This document shows, in pieces, positions 19,972-30,700 of a stretch of 64,000 bases of DNA. The notes beneath the pieces were generated by a model, which worked only from the letters and a program-made list of their open reading frames with translations, was not told the DNA's origin and ran no database searches. The position numbers and the translations under genes were made by a program. The stretch lies in assembly GCF_001698125.1 (NCBI RefSeq), contig NZ_CP013854.1:124001-188000 (forward strand). The letters are read 5' to 3'. Source of the DNA: Pseudonocardia sp. HH130630-07 (GTDB lineage Bacteria; Actinomycetota; Actinomycetes; Mycobacteriales; Pseudonocardiaceae). Every line of letters begins with the position of its first letter. Position 1 is the first letter of the stretch.

Positions 19972-20832
19972 TCAGCTCCCGGTGTCGGCCCGCTGGCCGT
20001 ACCCGGACGCGGCGTAGCCACCGTTCGAACTCAACCGGGTGCCACCACCGGAGCCGTCCGACGGAGCGGCCGACCCACGACCTTCCAGGTCACGGAGCTG
20101 CGACTCCAGGTAGGTCTTGAGCCTGGTGCGGTACTCCCGCTCGAAGGTCCGCAGCTCGTCGATCTTCTTCTCGAGCACGGACTTGTCGCGCTGGATCGCG
20201 CCCATGATCTCGTTCTGCTTGCGCTCGGCCTCGCTGACCAGGCCGGCGGCCTTGTCCCGGGACTGGCGCTCGAGCGTCTCGGCCCGGGTCCTGGCGTCGT
20301 TCAGCATGGTCTCGGCACGCGAACGCGCGTCGTTGACCAGGCCGTCGGCCTTCGTCCGGGCGTCGGAGAGCAGCTGCTCGGACTTGGTCCGGGCGTCCGA
20401 CAGCATCGTGTCGGCCTCGTTCTTGGCCTCCGCGGTCAGCCGGTCGGCCATCTCCTGGGCGAGGCCCAGGACCTTGGCGGCCTGCACGTGGTGGTCGCCA
20501 CCGTCGGCGTCGGCGGCGGCCACGGCACCGGCCAGCTGCGGCGCGGGAGCACCCACGCCACGGCCCATCGGCGACGGCGAGGCCTGCAGCGCCTGGGTCT
20601 GGGCCGGAGCCGGCTGGCTACGGGCCTCCTCCAGGTCGGCCTCGGCATCGCCGAGGCGCTGCTCCAGCTGCGCGACCTGGTCGCGGAGGTCGTCGTTCTC
20701 GCCGATCAGGCGGGCCAGCTCGGCCTCGACCAGATCGAGGAAGGCGTCGACCTCGTCCTCGTTGTACCCCCGTTTCCCGATCGGGGGTTTGCTGAACGCG
20801 ACGTTGTGCACGTCGGCGGGCGTCAGCGGCAT
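19972..20832 (-). CDS. wag31: DivIVA-family polar growth protein Wag31
   Basis: Coiled-coil scaffold of 286 residues that gathers at curved membranes and directs polar cell-wall synthesis. The membrane-binding N-terminus is intact ([17 protein letters not shown], then [18 protein letters not shown]). After a Pro/Ala/Gln-rich interdomain (80-110) a long coiled coil carries repeated blocks of the form [39 protein letters not shown]. The tail is Gly/Ser-rich. A perfect GAGGTGATCC ribosome site precedes the ATG at 20832. It lies at the distal end of the dcw cluster after yggT, the normal actinobacterial position. In mycobacteria the protein is phosphorylated by PknA/PknB; a Thr in the linker (QTQAL) could be a target, which is speculative. 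Confidence 0.96.
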   Translation of the reverse strand: MPLTPADVHNVAFSKPPIGKRGYNEDEVDAFLDLVEAELARLIGENDDLRDQVAQLEQRLGDAEADLEEARSQPAPAQTQALQASPSPMGRGVGAPAPQLAGAVAAADADGGDHHVQAAKVLGLAQEMADRLTAEAKNEADTMLSDARTKSEQLLSDARTKADGLVNDARSRAETMLNDARTRAETLERQSRDKAAGLVSEAERKQNEIMGAIQRDKSVLEKKIDELRTFEREYRTRLKTYLESQLRDLEGRGSAAPSDGSGGGTRLSSNGGYAASGYGQRADTGS

Positions 20833-20879
20833 CGGATCACCTCATGCGGTCCTCGGCGGCACTCCTGGGTGACTGGGGC

Positions 20880-21176
20880 TCATCCCAGGAGCTGTGATCT
20901 GGCGATGCTCATCACGATGAACACCGCCAGCACCAGCACCATAATCGACAGGTCCAGTCCGACGCCTCCGATACGGACCACAGGAATTACTCTCCGCAAC
21001 AACTTGACCGGAGGGTCAGTCACGGTGAAGACGACCTCGAGCGCCACCGCGGGGGCCCCGGCGGGTCGCCACTGGCGCGCGAACGACCGGACCATCTCGA
21101 CGACGATCCGGGCCGCGAGCAGCAGCCAGAAGAAGAACAGGACGTAGTAGACGAGGAAGCCGATCGCGGTGGACAC
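20880..21176 (-). CDS. yggT: YggT-family membrane protein
   Basis: Small integral membrane protein of 98 residues with two hydrophobic segments (residues 4-30 and 70-92). The loop between them contains TDPPVKLLRRVIPVVRIGGVGLDLS, the hallmark of the YggT family. The family is conserved next to sepF in Gram-positive bacteria and linked by context to division or osmotic tolerance; its molecular role is not established. GTG at 21176 lies 3 bases after the sepF stop, so the two are translationally coupled. Confidence 0.93.
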   Translation of the reverse strand: MSTAIGFLVYYVLFFFWLLLAARIVVEMVRSFARQWRPAGAPAVALEVVFTVTDPPVKLLRRVIPVVRIGGVGLDLSIMVLVLAVFIVMSIARSQLLG

Positions 21177-21179
21177 GGC

Positions 21180-21929
21180 TCAATCCTGTCGGAAAGCTCC
21201 GCGCTCGGCGAGCCTCCGCGCGTCGTCCGCGGAGACGTCCACGTCGGCGGGGGTGAGAAGGAACACCCGGTCGGTGACCTTGTCGATCGAGCCGCGCAGC
21301 GCGAAGGCCAGCCCGGCGGCGAAGTCCACCAGGCGTTTCGCGGCGGCACCGTCGAGGTCGGTGAGGTTCATGATGACCGGCACGCCGTCCCGGTACCGCT
21401 CGCCGATCGTGCGGGCCTCGTTGTAGCTGCGGGGGTGCAGCGTCGTGATCGACGCCGGTCCGGCGGCCGTGCGGTCGCGCTGCTCCGGCACCGTCGACGG
21501 CGCCGGGGCGGCCGCCAGCGGGGCCGGTCGCTCCTCGCGCCGGTCCTCCCGGGCCGGGCCGCGCAGGGCGTCCGGGTCCATCGCGAGCGCCCCGCGGACG
21601 GCCGCTCCCGCGCCACCACCGATCGGGCTGGGCAGCGGACCGGCGTCCCGCTCACCGCGAGGATCGTGCCGCACGGCGCGCGGCGCACGGAGCGGTTCCC
21701 GTGTCGCACGGGCGCCCCATCCGTCCTGGTAGCTCCCGGAGCCCTCGTACCGGTCGTCGTCGTAGCCGTCCGGGTCGGCGAACCGCCCTCCCCCGGAGGA
21801 CCAACGGTCGCCACGCGGGCCGGCGTGCTGCTCGTGGCCGCCCCGGTAGTGGTCCGGCTCGTCCACGTAGTCCATCTCATCGGCCGGGACCATGCCGAAG
21901 TACGCCTTCAGCCGGTACATCGCGCTCAT
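21180..21929 (-). CDS. sepF: Cell division protein SepF
   Basis: FtsZ membrane anchor of 249 residues. The N-terminal amphipathic helix MYRLKAYFGMVP binds the membrane. A disordered acidic/Gly-rich linker with DRYEGSGSYQDGW follows, and then the C-terminal SepF fold (LHPRSYNEARTIGERYRDGVPVIMNL through RVFLLTPADVDVS) dimerises and binds the FtsZ tail. The start MSAMYRL at 21929 is favoured by GAGGGGAC just upstream; MYRL at 21920 is the alternative. Actinobacteria lack FtsA and ZipA, so SepF is the expected essential tether. It is co-transcribed with yggT. Confidence 0.95.
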   Translation of the reverse strand: MSAMYRLKAYFGMVPADEMDYVDEPDHYRGGHEQHAGPRGDRWSSGGGRFADPDGYDDDRYEGSGSYQDGWGARATREPLRAPRAVRHDPRGERDAGPLPSPIGGGAGAAVRGALAMDPDALRGPAREDRREERPAPLAAAPAPSTVPEQRDRTAAGPASITTLHPRSYNEARTIGERYRDGVPVIMNLTDLDGAAAKRLVDFAAGLAFALRGSIDKVTDRVFLLTPADVDVSADDARRLAERGAFRQD

Positions 21930-22032
21930 CCGCTGTCCCCTCGCAGTACTGCTCGACTCCGTGCGCGGCCAGGCGCACCCCGCGTTCTGGCGACGGTCTC
22001 GCCGATGGCTCCTTACCCGCAACGACCAGCGA

Positions 22033-22776
22033 TTACTCGGAGGTTATCCGTCGCTCCCCCACAAGAGCCGTACCGACACGCACCGCGGTCGATCCGTGAT
22101 CGACCGCGGCCTCGAGATCTCCGCTCATCCCGGCCGACAGCACGGTCGCCCCGGGGTGCCGTTCGCGGGTCCTCCGGGCCGCTCCGGCGATCGCGGCGAA
22201 CGCCGCGTCCGGCGACCGGTCCAGCGGTGCGACGGCCATCAGGCCGGCCAGTTCCAGCCCCGCCAGCCCCGCGACCAGGTCGGTCAGCTCGTCGAGCCCG
22301 GAGTCGGGCACACCGCCGCGCTCGGGGTCACCGTCCACGCTGTACTGGACGAGCACCGGGAGCGGCCCGTCCCGCTCGCCGCGGTCCCGGCTCCTCGCGA
22401 CCTCCTTGTCGATCGCCCTGGCCAGCCGCTCGGAGTCGACGGACTCGATCCGCGTCACCCACGGGAGCACCGCGCGCACCTTGTTGCGCTGCAGGCCACC
22501 CACGAAGTGCCAGTGCAGGGCCGCGTCCGGCCGGAGCCGGGCGACCTCGGCGGCCTTCGCCGCCGCCTCCTGCGCCCGGTTCTCGGCGAACGCGGTCAGA
22601 CCCAGGTCGACCAGATCGGCGACGTCGACGGCGGGCACGGTCTTGGTGACCGCCAGTAGTGCGACCTCCGCCGGGTCGCGGCCCGCGGCCCGGCAGGCCG
22701 CGTCGAGGCGGCCCCGAACGGTACCCAACCGTTCGGCTAGTTCGGCGGTGCGGTCGGGCGGATTGACGTCGGGCAC
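22033..22776 (-). CDS. yggS: YggS-family PLP homeostasis protein
   Basis: PLP-binding TIM-barrel protein of 247 residues. It has no known catalytic activity but keeps vitamin B6 and amino acid pools balanced. The PLP Lys is in LLAVTKTVPA near residue 43. HWHFVGGLQRNKV and the C-terminal phosphate-binding block GMSGDLEAAVDHGSTAVRVG are intact. GTG at 22776 starts 4 bases after the pgeF stop, which points to coupling. The pgeF-yggS-sepF order is the conserved actinobacterial arrangement downstream of ftsZ. Confidence 0.95.
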   Translation of the reverse strand: MPDVNPPDRTAELAERLGTVRGRLDAACRAAGRDPAEVALLAVTKTVPAVDVADLVDLGLTAFAENRAQEAAAKAAEVARLRPDAALHWHFVGGLQRNKVRAVLPWVTRIESVDSERLARAIDKEVARSRDRGERDGPLPVLVQYSVDGDPERGGVPDSGLDELTDLVAGLAGLELAGLMAVAPLDRSPDAAFAAIAGAARRTRERHPGATVLSAGMSGDLEAAVDHGSTAVRVGTALVGERRITSE

Positions 22777-22780
22777 ACCG

Positions 22781-23569
22781 TCATCGTGCCGCGCCGGCGG
22801 CGCCGTCGCGAGCACCCCGGGGATCGAGCCAGGTGATCGCGGCCTGCCGCCCGCACCGCCCCTCCCGGCGGTGGCTGAACAGGTCCGGGTCCTCGATCGT
22901 GCAGCGCGGGTCGGTGCCGACCTTCGTCACACCGAGCGCGGCCAGCCGCCGGGTGAGCCCGGCCCGCAGGTCGAGCCCGGCCGTGCCGGTACGGGTGGTC
23001 GACGCACTGCCCGGCAGGACGGCCTCGACCTCGGCGCGCATCGCGGCGGGCACCTCGTAGCAGCGGCCGCAGACGGCCGGGCCGAGCAGCACCTCCAGCC
23101 GCCCGGGCTCCGCACCGAGCGCGGCCATCTCCCCGACGACGGCGTCCAGGACACCGGACGCGGCACCGACCCGACCGGCGTGCGCGGCACCGACGACACC
23201 GGCCACAGGGTCGCCCAGCAGCACCGGGACGCAGTCCGCGGCGAGCACGGCGATACCCAGCAGCGGGACGTCGGTGACGACCGCGTCGGTGTCCGGGACG
23301 TCCGCGGCCACCCCGCCGGTACCGGGGCGGGCCCGGGGTGGTTCGCGGAGCACCGCGACCCCGGTGCCGTGAACCTGGGTGAGGAACACCAGGCCCGAGA
23401 GCCCGAGCTCGCGCACGATCCGGGCCCGGTTCGCGGTGACCGCACCCGGGTCGTCACCGACGCCGCGGGAGAGGTTGAAACTGGTGAACGGCCCGGCGGA
23501 CCGGCCACCGGCGCGGGTCGTCATGACCCGGCGGATGCGCGGTCCGGACGGTGTCGCGCCGGTGGGCAC
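22781..23569 (-). CDS. pgeF: Purine nucleoside phosphorylase / laccase-domain protein PgeF (YfiH family)
   Basis: Protein of 262 residues of the DUF152 family, whose members act on purine nucleosides and correct misincorporated L-Ser in peptidoglycan precursors. The zinc and active-site residues are recognisable: TQVHGTGV (His near 66), LAADCVPVLL (Cys) and GAAHAGRVGAASGVL (His). The GTG start at 23569 lies 6 bases after the ftsZ stop. Its position right after ftsZ fits a link to wall synthesis. Older annotations call this family polyphenol oxidase. Confidence 0.93.
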   Translation of the reverse strand: MPTGATPSGPRIRRVMTTRAGGRSAGPFTSFNLSRGVGDDPGAVTANRARIVRELGLSGLVFLTQVHGTGVAVLREPPRARPGTGGVAADVPDTDAVVTDVPLLGIAVLAADCVPVLLGDPVAGVVGAAHAGRVGAASGVLDAVVGEMAALGAEPGRLEVLLGPAVCGRCYEVPAAMRAEVEAVLPGSASTTRTGTAGLDLRAGLTRRLAALGVTKVGTDPRCTIEDPDLFSHRREGRCGRQAAITWLDPRGARDGAAGAAR

Positions 23570-23575
23570 CGCGGG

Positions 23576-24967
23576 TCAGCGGCGCATGAACGGCGGGACG
23601 TCCACCTCGTCCTCGACCGGGTCCGGGGCGGCCATCGGCCGCGCGGCACCGGGCGCGGGCTGCGCCGGGGGCGCGGACAGGTGCCCGGGCGCCGTGTCGT
23701 GGGCCGGCGCGGGCGGCTCGGCACGCAGCTCCGGCTGCCGCGGCGCGGGTGCACCCGGCTGGGCCGGGGGCAGCACGCCGGTCCGCTCGGTGGCCGGGAC
23801 CGACGCCGGCAGGTGCGGTGCGGTCCGGTCGGCGACGGGGCCGCGCGGGGCCGAGACCTCCGGCTGGACCGGCGGCCGGGCCTGGCCGGTGGCCGGGACC
23901 TGCGGCGCGGCGGGCTGCTGGGCCGGTGCCGGCGCGGCGGGCTGCTGGGCCGGTGCGGGCTCGGCGGCCCGCTGGGCACCCTGGCGGAACACCGCGGGCT
24001 CCAGCTTCTTGTGCGTGGGCGTGCCGCCCTCGAAGCCGGCCGCTATCACGGTGATGCGCACCTCGTCGCCGAGCGAGTCGTCGATCACGGTGCCGAAGAT
24101 GATGTTCGCCTCGGGGTGGGCGGCCTCCTGCACGAGCGAGGCCGACTCGTGGATCTCGAACAGGCCGAGGTCCGAGCCACCCGCGATCGACAGCAGCACC
24201 CCCTGCGCGCCGTCCATCGACGCCTCCAGCAGCGGGGAGTTGATCGCCTTCTCGGCGGCCTGCACGGCCCGGCCCTCGCCGCGGGCGGAGCCGATGCCCA
24301 TCAGCGCGGAGCCCGCACCGGACATCACCGACTTCACGTCCGCGAAGTCCAGGTTGATCAGGCCGGGGGTGGTGATCAGGTTCGTGATGCCCTGGACACC
24401 GGAGAGGAGCACCTCGTCGGCGGAGCGGAAGGCGTCCATCAGCGAGACCCCGACGTCGCCGAGCTGCAGCAGCCGGTCGTTCGGGATGACGATGAGCGTG
24501 TCGCACTCGTTGCGCAGGCCCTGGATGCCCTCCTCGGCCTGGCCGGCGCGCCGGCGCCCCTCGAAGGTGAAGGGGCGGGTGACGACGCCGATGGTCAGCG
24601 CGCCGAGCTTGCGTGCAATCGACGCGACGACCGGGGCGCCGCCGGTGCCGGTGCCGCCGCCCTCGCCCGCGGTGACGAAGACCATGTCGGCCCCCTTGAG
24701 GACCTCCTCGATCTCCTCCGCGTGGTCCTCCGCGGCCTTGCCGCCGACCTCGGGGTTGGCGCCGGCGCCGAGACCCCGGGTGAGTTCACGGCCGATGTCG
24801 AGCTTGACGTCGGCGTCGGACATCAGCAGCGCCTGGGCGTCGGTGTTCACCGCGATGAACTCCACGCCCTTGAGGCCGACCTCGATCATGCGGTTGACGG
24901 CGTTCACGCCGCCGCCACCGATGCCGACGACCTTGATCACGGCCAGGTAGTTGTGCGGGGGCGTCAT
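23576..24967 (-). CDS. ftsZ: Cell division GTPase FtsZ
   Basis: Tubulin-like GTPase of 463 residues that forms the Z-ring. It has the T-loops [17 protein letters not shown], the signature [13 protein letters not shown] (near 103-115) and the synergy loop [16 protein letters not shown] variable linker of about 130 residues contains the duplicated PAPAQQPAA element. The conserved tail [10 protein letters not shown] binds SepF and FtsW. The ATG at 24967 ([12 protein letters not shown]) is preferred: GGAAGG stands 8 bases upstream, while the in-frame GTG at 24976 overlaps that ribosome site. The gene has its own upstream region of about 300 bases, with a candidate promoter. Confidence 0.98.
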   Translation of the reverse strand: MTPPHNYLAVIKVVGIGGGGVNAVNRMIEVGLKGVEFIAVNTDAQALLMSDADVKLDIGRELTRGLGAGANPEVGGKAAEDHAEEIEEVLKGADMVFVTAGEGGGTGTGGAPVVASIARKLGALTIGVVTRPFTFEGRRRAGQAEEGIQGLRNECDTLIVIPNDRLLQLGDVGVSLMDAFRSADEVLLSGVQGITNLITTPGLINLDFADVKSVMSGAGSALMGIGSARGEGRAVQAAEKAINSPLLEASMDGAQGVLLSIAGGSDLGLFEIHESASLVQEAAHPEANIIFGTVIDDSLGDEVRITVIAAGFEGGTPTHKKLEPAVFRQGAQRAAEPAPAQQPAAPAPAQQPAAPQVPATGQARPPVQPEVSAPRGPVADRTAPHLPASVPATERTGVLPPAQPGAPAPRQPELRAEPPAPAHDTAPGHLSAPPAQPAPGAARPMAAPDPVEDEVDVPPFMRR

Positions 24968-25271
24968 GTGCGGCACCTTCCGTCTCGCTCGGGGTCCGGG
25001 GGGTTCGGTGGGTCAAGCTCCGGGTGCCCCGGGCCTTCGGTACGAACGCTAGGTCGCAACGACGGCCCGGGTCCAGCAGGCGCGCCGCGGGCCGACAACA
25101 CCCCGGTCGGGTGGTTCGCGGTTCCGGTCACGTGAAAAGCGGACCGTCGTCGCCCGGTCACCGTCCGCCGGGAACGCACGGCACGGGCCCGCCGTCCCGG
25201 TGGACCGGACCGGCCGCGGCCGACCGTACGACCGCCGGTCACCGGTACGGGGTGCCCGTTCGTGTCCGGGC
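24968..25271. other. ftsQ-ftsZ intergenic region
   Basis: A 304-base gap in an otherwise tightly packed cluster. It contains the candidate ftsZ promoter below. No reading frame with protein-like features was seen. Confidence 0.55.
25046..25075 (-). promoter_or_regulatory. Candidate ftsZ promoter
   Basis: Minus strand: TGGACC (25070-25075), an 18-base spacer, then TAGCGT (25046-25051), followed by about 75 bases to the ftsZ start. Actinobacterial ftsZ genes usually have promoters in this interval, so position supports it; the -35 is only a moderate match. Confidence 0.4.
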
Positions 25272-26198
25272 TCAGCCCGGACGGACGGTCACCAGGTCGG
25301 GGCTGGAGACGTCGTACACGGCCCCCTCGCGCCCCAGCAGCGGCCCGAGCACCGCGGCCCGCCGTGCGGTCGTCGCCGGGTCGCCCCACGGTCCCCACAG
25401 CACCCGGCGGCCCTCGGTCAGGACCAGCTCGAAGGTCGATCCACCGGCGCCCGGGCCGAGGCTCTCCACCTGGTCCCGCACCGGCGGCGGCAGCGCCCGC
25501 AGCACCCCGACCGCGGCGAGCGTCGCCGGGTCGTCCGGCGCCACCGTGGGGAGGGTCAGGACCGGCAGCCGGACCTCCGGCGGCGCGGGCCGGTACGGGA
25601 AACCGCTCACGTCGACCAGCATCCGCCCGTCGGGTGTGTCGGCCAGCGCCGCCGGGGTCCGCTCGGTCACGGCGACGACGAGGGTGTCCGGCCAGGACCG
25701 GTCGACGTCCACGGTCGCGACCCCGGGCAGCGCCGACACCCGCGCCACGACGGCGTCGGTGTCGACGGCGGCGAGCGGCGTCCCCGGGTCGACACCCGCG
25801 GCGTCGGCGACGTCCCGGTCCGAGATCTGCCGCGCACCGGTGACCTCGACCGCGGCGACGCCGGGGCCGTACCGGCCCAGCGCCCACCAGCCGGCCGCGG
25901 AGAGCCCCAGCAGCACGACCGCGGCGACGGCGAGCACCGCGACCACCCGGCGCCGCCGGTGCGGTGCACGGGCGGCGCGCGCCCGCTGCGCGGCGCGCAC
26001 CGCCGGCCGGTCCCGGACCGCGGCCGGGGAGCGCCGGGCGCCGCCGGAGCGCTCGGCGGCGCGGCGCTCCCGGATCCGGCGGGCCCGCTCGGCGGCCCGC
26101 TGCTCCTGCTCGGGGGTGCGCCGGCTCTCCGTGCCCGGGTCGTCGCCGGTCCCGGGGCCGGTGTCGTCCCCGCCGTCCCGGTGCTCGCTGTCGGTCAT
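25272..26198 (-). CDS. ftsQ: Cell division protein FtsQ
   Basis: Bitopic divisome protein of 308 residues that links the FtsL/FtsB-type complex to FtsW/FtsI. A basic, Arg-rich cytoplasmic N-terminus of about 80 residues precedes one membrane segment (VVAVLAVAAVVLLGLSAAGWW, near 85-105). The POTRA domain ([23 protein letters not shown]) and the beta domain with PDTLVVAVTERTPAAL follow. The ATG at 26198 gives the usual length. It lies 81 bases downstream of murC in the standard dcw order. Confidence 0.94.
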   Translation of the reverse strand: MTDSEHRDGGDDTGPGTGDDPGTESRRTPEQEQRAAERARRIRERRAAERSGGARRSPAAVRDRPAVRAAQRARAARAPHRRRRVVAVLAVAAVVLLGLSAAGWWALGRYGPGVAAVEVTGARQISDRDVADAAGVDPGTPLAAVDTDAVVARVSALPGVATVDVDRSWPDTLVVAVTERTPAALADTPDGRMLVDVSGFPYRPAPPEVRLPVLTLPTVAPDDPATLAAVGVLRALPPPVRDQVESLGPGAGGSTFELVLTEGRRVLWGPWGDPATTARRAAVLGPLLGREGAVYDVSSPDLVTVRPG

Positions 26199-26279
26199 CC
26201 CGTCCCCGTCCGTCTCGCCGCGCGGTGCCCGCCCGGCCGGGCCCGTTCCCGGTGTCCCCGTCGCGCCGGGCGCCCGGGG

Positions 26280-27713
26280 TCAGCCGTCGCCGGAACCGGC
26301 GAGCTCGCGGAGGATCTCCGGCCCGAGTGCGGTGACGTCACCGGCACCCATCGTGATCACCATGTCCCCGTCGGCGGCCAGCGCCGCGATCGCCGAGGGC
26401 GTCTTCTCCCACGACGGCGCGCGGTGCACCCGCTCCGGCGGCAGCCGTACCTCGTCGGTGATCAGTGCCGGTCCGACGCCGGGTTCCGGGTCCTCCCGGG
26501 CACCGTAGACGTCGAGGACCATCACCTCGTCCGCGAGCGACAGCGACGCGCCGAACTCCCCCGCGAAGATCCGGGTACGCGAGTACAGATGGGGCTGGAA
26601 GGCGACCAGCACCCGGCCGCGGCGGCCGTGCACCACGGGGGCGGACTCGCGGGCGGCGCGCAGCGTGGCGGCGACCTCGGTCGGGTGGTGGGCGTAGTCG
26701 TCGTAGACGGCGACGCCGCGCACCCGGCCCTTGAACTCGAACCGCCGTTGCACCCCGCCGAACCCGGCGAGACCCTCGACCAGCGGGCCGGGCTGCTGCC
26801 CGACGGCCGTCCCGGCCAGGAACGCGCCGAGTGCGTTCAGCGCCATGTGCTCGCCGGGAACGCCGAGTGCGAGCTCGTACTCGGTGCCGGCGTAGCGGAA
26901 CCGGGACCGCGACCCCACGCCGTCCGGCGCGAAGTCGAGCAGCCGCGCGTCCCGCGGGCCGACCGCGGCCCGGCCGTAGCGGACCACGGTGGTGCCCGCG
27001 CGCTCGGCGTGTACCGCCACCAGCTCGGCGCCCGGGTCGTCGGCGCAGGTGACGAGCGTCGCCCCGGGGACGAGCCGGTCCAGGAACCGTTCGAAGACCG
27101 CCCGGTAGGTGGCCTCGTCGCCGTGGTGGTCCAGGTGGTCCGGTTCGACGTTGGTCACGATGGCCACCGACGGCGCGAACGCGGTGAACGAGCCGTCGCT
27201 CTCGTCGGCCTCGACGACGAAGACGTCCCCGCTGCCGTGGTGCGCCCCGCTGCCGGAGACCGAGAGGTCACCGCCGATGGCGAACGACGGGTCGGCCCCG
27301 GCGTGCTGCAGCGCGACCGTGACCATCGAGGTCGTCGACGTCTTGCCGTGCGTACCGGCGACCGCGACCAGCCGCCGTCCGCCGGTGAGTGCGGCGAGCG
27401 CCACCGACCGGTGGACGACCTGCAGCCCCTGGTCGCGGGCGGCGGCCAGCTCGGGGTTGCTCTCCCTGATGGCGGTGGAGACGACGACGGTCGGCGGGTC
27501 CTCCCCCTCGTGGCGCAGGTGCGTGGCGTCGTGCCCGAGCTCGATCCGGGCGCCGAGCGCGCGCAGCGCGGTGACGGTGCGGGACTCGCGGGCGTCGGAC
27601 CCGGAGACCGTGGTCCCGCGGGCCAGCAGGATCCGGGCGATCCCGCTCATCCCCGCCCCACCGATCCCGACCAGGTGGACGTGGCTGCCGAGGGCCGTGC
27701 CGGAACCGGTCAC
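26280..27713 (-). CDS. murC: UDP-N-acetylmuramate-L-alanine ligase
   Basis: Cytosolic ATP-dependent ligase of 477 residues that adds L-Ala to UDP-MurNAc. The UDP-binding Rossmann domain starts VHLVGIGGAGMSGIARIL. The ATP P-loop is VAGTHGKTSTTSM near 118-128, and NVEPDHLDHHG and YDDYAHHPTEV are the remaining Mur ligase motifs. GTG at 27713 overlaps the murG stop in a GTGA motif, so murC is translationally coupled to murG. Length and motifs are normal. Confidence 0.97.
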   Translation of the reverse strand: MTGSGTALGSHVHLVGIGGAGMSGIARILLARGTTVSGSDARESRTVTALRALGARIELGHDATHLRHEGEDPPTVVVSTAIRESNPELAAARDQGLQVVHRSVALAALTGGRRLVAVAGTHGKTSTTSMVTVALQHAGADPSFAIGGDLSVSGSGAHHGSGDVFVVEADESDGSFTAFAPSVAIVTNVEPDHLDHHGDEATYRAVFERFLDRLVPGATLVTCADDPGAELVAVHAERAGTTVVRYGRAAVGPRDARLLDFAPDGVGSRSRFRYAGTEYELALGVPGEHMALNALGAFLAGTAVGQQPGPLVEGLAGFGGVQRRFEFKGRVRGVAVYDDYAHHPTEVAATLRAARESAPVVHGRRGRVLVAFQPHLYSRTRIFAGEFGASLSLADEVMVLDVYGAREDPEPGVGPALITDEVRLPPERVHRAPSWEKTPSAIAALAADGDMVITMGAGDVTALGPEILRELAGSGDG

Positions 27714-30700
27714 CGTCCCGCCACCTCCATGACGATCCGGGCGATCCGCTCGTCGGCCTCGCCGTGCCCGGCGGCCCGTGCCCGGCGGCCCATGGCCAGC
27801 GCGAGGTCCGGGTCGGTGAGCATCGGCACCAGCTCGTCGAGCGCGCGCTCGCCGTCCAGGTCCTCGTCGGGCACCAGCTTGCCGCCGCCGGCCTGGACGA
27901 CCGGGCGGGCGTTGAGCGCCTGCTCGCCGTTGCCGTGCGGCAGCGGCACGTAGACGGCGGGCAGCCCGACCGCGGTGAGCTCGGCGACCGTGGTCATCCC
28001 GGAACGGCCGAGGACGACGTCCGCCGACGCGTACGCCAGATCCATCCGGTCGATGTAGGGCAGGGCCACGTAGCCGGGCCGTGGGTCGGCGGGTGTCCCG
28101 TCCCTGCCGTAGGCGTGCAGGACCGAGATGCCCCGCTCCGTGAGCGCCGGCAGCGCCTCGGCGATCGCCTGGTTCAGCGTCCGCGAGCCCTGGGAGCCAC
28201 CGAAGACCAGCAGCACCGGGCCGTGCGGGGGCAGGTGGAAGTGTGTCCGTGCCTCCGGGCGCAGCGCGGCCCGGTCGAGCGTGGTGATCGAGCGCCGCAG
28301 CGGCATGCCGACCACCTCCTCGTTCGCCAGGCCGGTGCCGGGGACCGCGGTGCAGACCGCGGCGGCGAACCGGGCGCCGACCTTGTTCGCCAGTCCGGCC
28401 CGTGCGTTCGCCTCGTGCACGACGATCGGGACCCGGTTGCGCGCCCCGAGATAGGCGGGCAGGGAGACGAACCCGCCGAATCCGACGACGACGTCGGCCT
28501 CGGCGGCCTCGAGCACCTCGCGGACCCGCTTCACGGCGCCCCGGACCGAGCCGGGCAGCTTCAGCATGTCGGCGCTGGGCTTGCGCGGCAGCGGCACCGG
28601 CGGGATCAGCTCCAGCGGGTAGCCACGGGCCGGGATCAACTGCGTGTCGAGCCCCTTCTCGGTGCCGAGCGCGGTGACCCGGGCGCCGGGAGCGAGCCTG
28701 CGGATCGCGTCGGCGACGGCCAGTGCCGGCTCGATGTGCCCGGCCGAGCCGCCACCGGCCACGACGACCGACAGCCCGCCGGGTACCGGAGCGGGGCTCT
28801 GCTCCCCCGCCGGCCGGGTCGTGGCCGGCGGGAACGCCCGCGTCCCGTGCGCATCCGGTGCGCCGGGGCCGCCCGGGACCGCAGGCTGGGGCCCGCCGGG
28901 GCCACCCGGGTGCGCCACCGGTGGGGACCAGGCCCCGGGACCGGGCTGGGCCTGTCCTGGCTGGGGCTGGCCGGGCTGGGACTCTCCCGGCTGGAACTGG
29001 GCAGGTTGTGGCTGACCGGGCTGGAACTGGCCGGGCCGGGCGGGCTGCCCCGGACCGGGCTGTCCCTGACCCGGCTGTCCGTGACCCGGCTGGAACTGGG
29101 CGGGCTGGAACGGGCCCGGCTGTCCCTGGCCCGGCTGGGACTGACCCTGCTGCGGCTGACCCAGCTGCGCCTGACCCGGCTGCTGAGGTTGGCCCTGCTG
29201 CTGCGGTTGGCCCTGCTGCTGCGGTTGGCCCTGCTGCTGAGCCTGGCCAAGCTGCTGCGCCTGACCGGGCTGCGGCGGCTGGCCCGGCTGCTGCGCCTGA
29301 CCGGACTGCGGCGGCTGGCCCGGCTGAGCCTGGCCCTGGTGCGCCTCGCCCGGCTGCGGCTGACCCGGCTGGAACGGGCCGGGCTGGAACGGGCCCGGCT
29401 GCGGCTGCCGCGGGTAGAACTGCCCCGGCTGGGCCTGCCCCGGGTAGAACCTGCCCTGCTGTGGCTGGTCCGGCCAGGACGGGCCGGCCTGGGCCGGGCC
29501 GGGCTGCTGACCCGCCTGCGGCGGGGCACCGGCAGCGGGCTGGAACGGCCGGGCCTGGCCCGGGTGCTGCTGCTCCGGGCGTCCGGGACGGGCCACACCG
29601 GGGTGGGTCGGAGCCTGTCCCGGCTGGAACTGGCCCGGCGTCCGGGCAGGCTGCTGCGGGCCGGACCGGCCCGGCTCCGCCGGACCCGGCTGGAACGGCC
29701 CGGGAGACATCTGCCCGGGCAGCGGCCAGGCCGGACCGGGCTGCCCCGGCGAACCGGACCCACCGGCCTGTCCCGGCCCGGGCTGCCGGCCCGGGTGCGG
29801 CCCGGCACCGGGGTGCCGGGGCTGGTTCTGCGGTGCGGGGGTCTCCGGCCCGGAGGCCGGGCGGGCGCCGGTCCCCTCCGCACGGCCCGGCTGCGGGTCC
29901 CCCTGCCGGTGCTGGTCCGGTGCGCCGTCCGGCCGGGAGTCCGCCGCAGGCGGCTGCTGCTCGGCGGCCGGGGTGGCCCGGTCGTGACCGGGGTCCTGGT
30001 GCCCGTTGCCCGGGCGGCCGCCGCCGTGGGCGAGACCGCCGTTGGGCACCGCCCCGTAGGGCGGTGGCGGCGCGACGGGGAGTCCGCGGGGGCCGGTTGT
30101 GGACAGGGCCGCGGTGTCCCGGCTGTCCGGTACGGGGGTGCCGGGGCCTGCTGCCTCGGCCGCGGGCGGCCGCACCCTGGTCGTGTCCTCGGTCCCGGTC
30201 CCGGTCCCGGTGCCGCGGTCCGCACCGGGCCGGTCCTGGCCGGGATCCTGGTCGGTCGTCCGGTCCGCCGGGGACGCCGCGCCGGGGTCGCGCGCCTCTC
30301 GCGAGGCGTCCGGGGCGTCCTCGGCGGGCTGCTCGCCCGGGGCGCGGGACGGCGTCGGTCCGTCCGCGGACACCTGCGCCCCGTCGGCCGCGGCATCGGC
30401 TCGGACGTCCGGAGAGTCCGGGGAGTCGGCCGCGGAGACCTCGTCCTGGGGAGACGGGCCGTCCTGCGGGGCCGGGCCGTTCTGCGGGGTGGGCCCGGCC
30501 GCACCGTCCTGTGGCGCGGACTCCCGGGCCCCGGGCGAAGCCGGTGCCTCCGGACGGGCCTGCGGGTCGGTGGGGTGCGTCCCGCGCTGCGGATCGGGTC
30601 CGCCGGGGACGCCGGTGGGCGGCGTCGCCGGCTGCGCCGCGTCCCCGCCCGGGCCGTGGTCGCGCGGACCGCTCGGGGTGAAGAGGCTGCCGGGGGGCAT

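Noticed and set aside
28930..29480. Repeats that could suggest a CRISPR array
   Set aside because: Units are short, degenerate, contiguous and coding, with no unique spacers and no cas genes.
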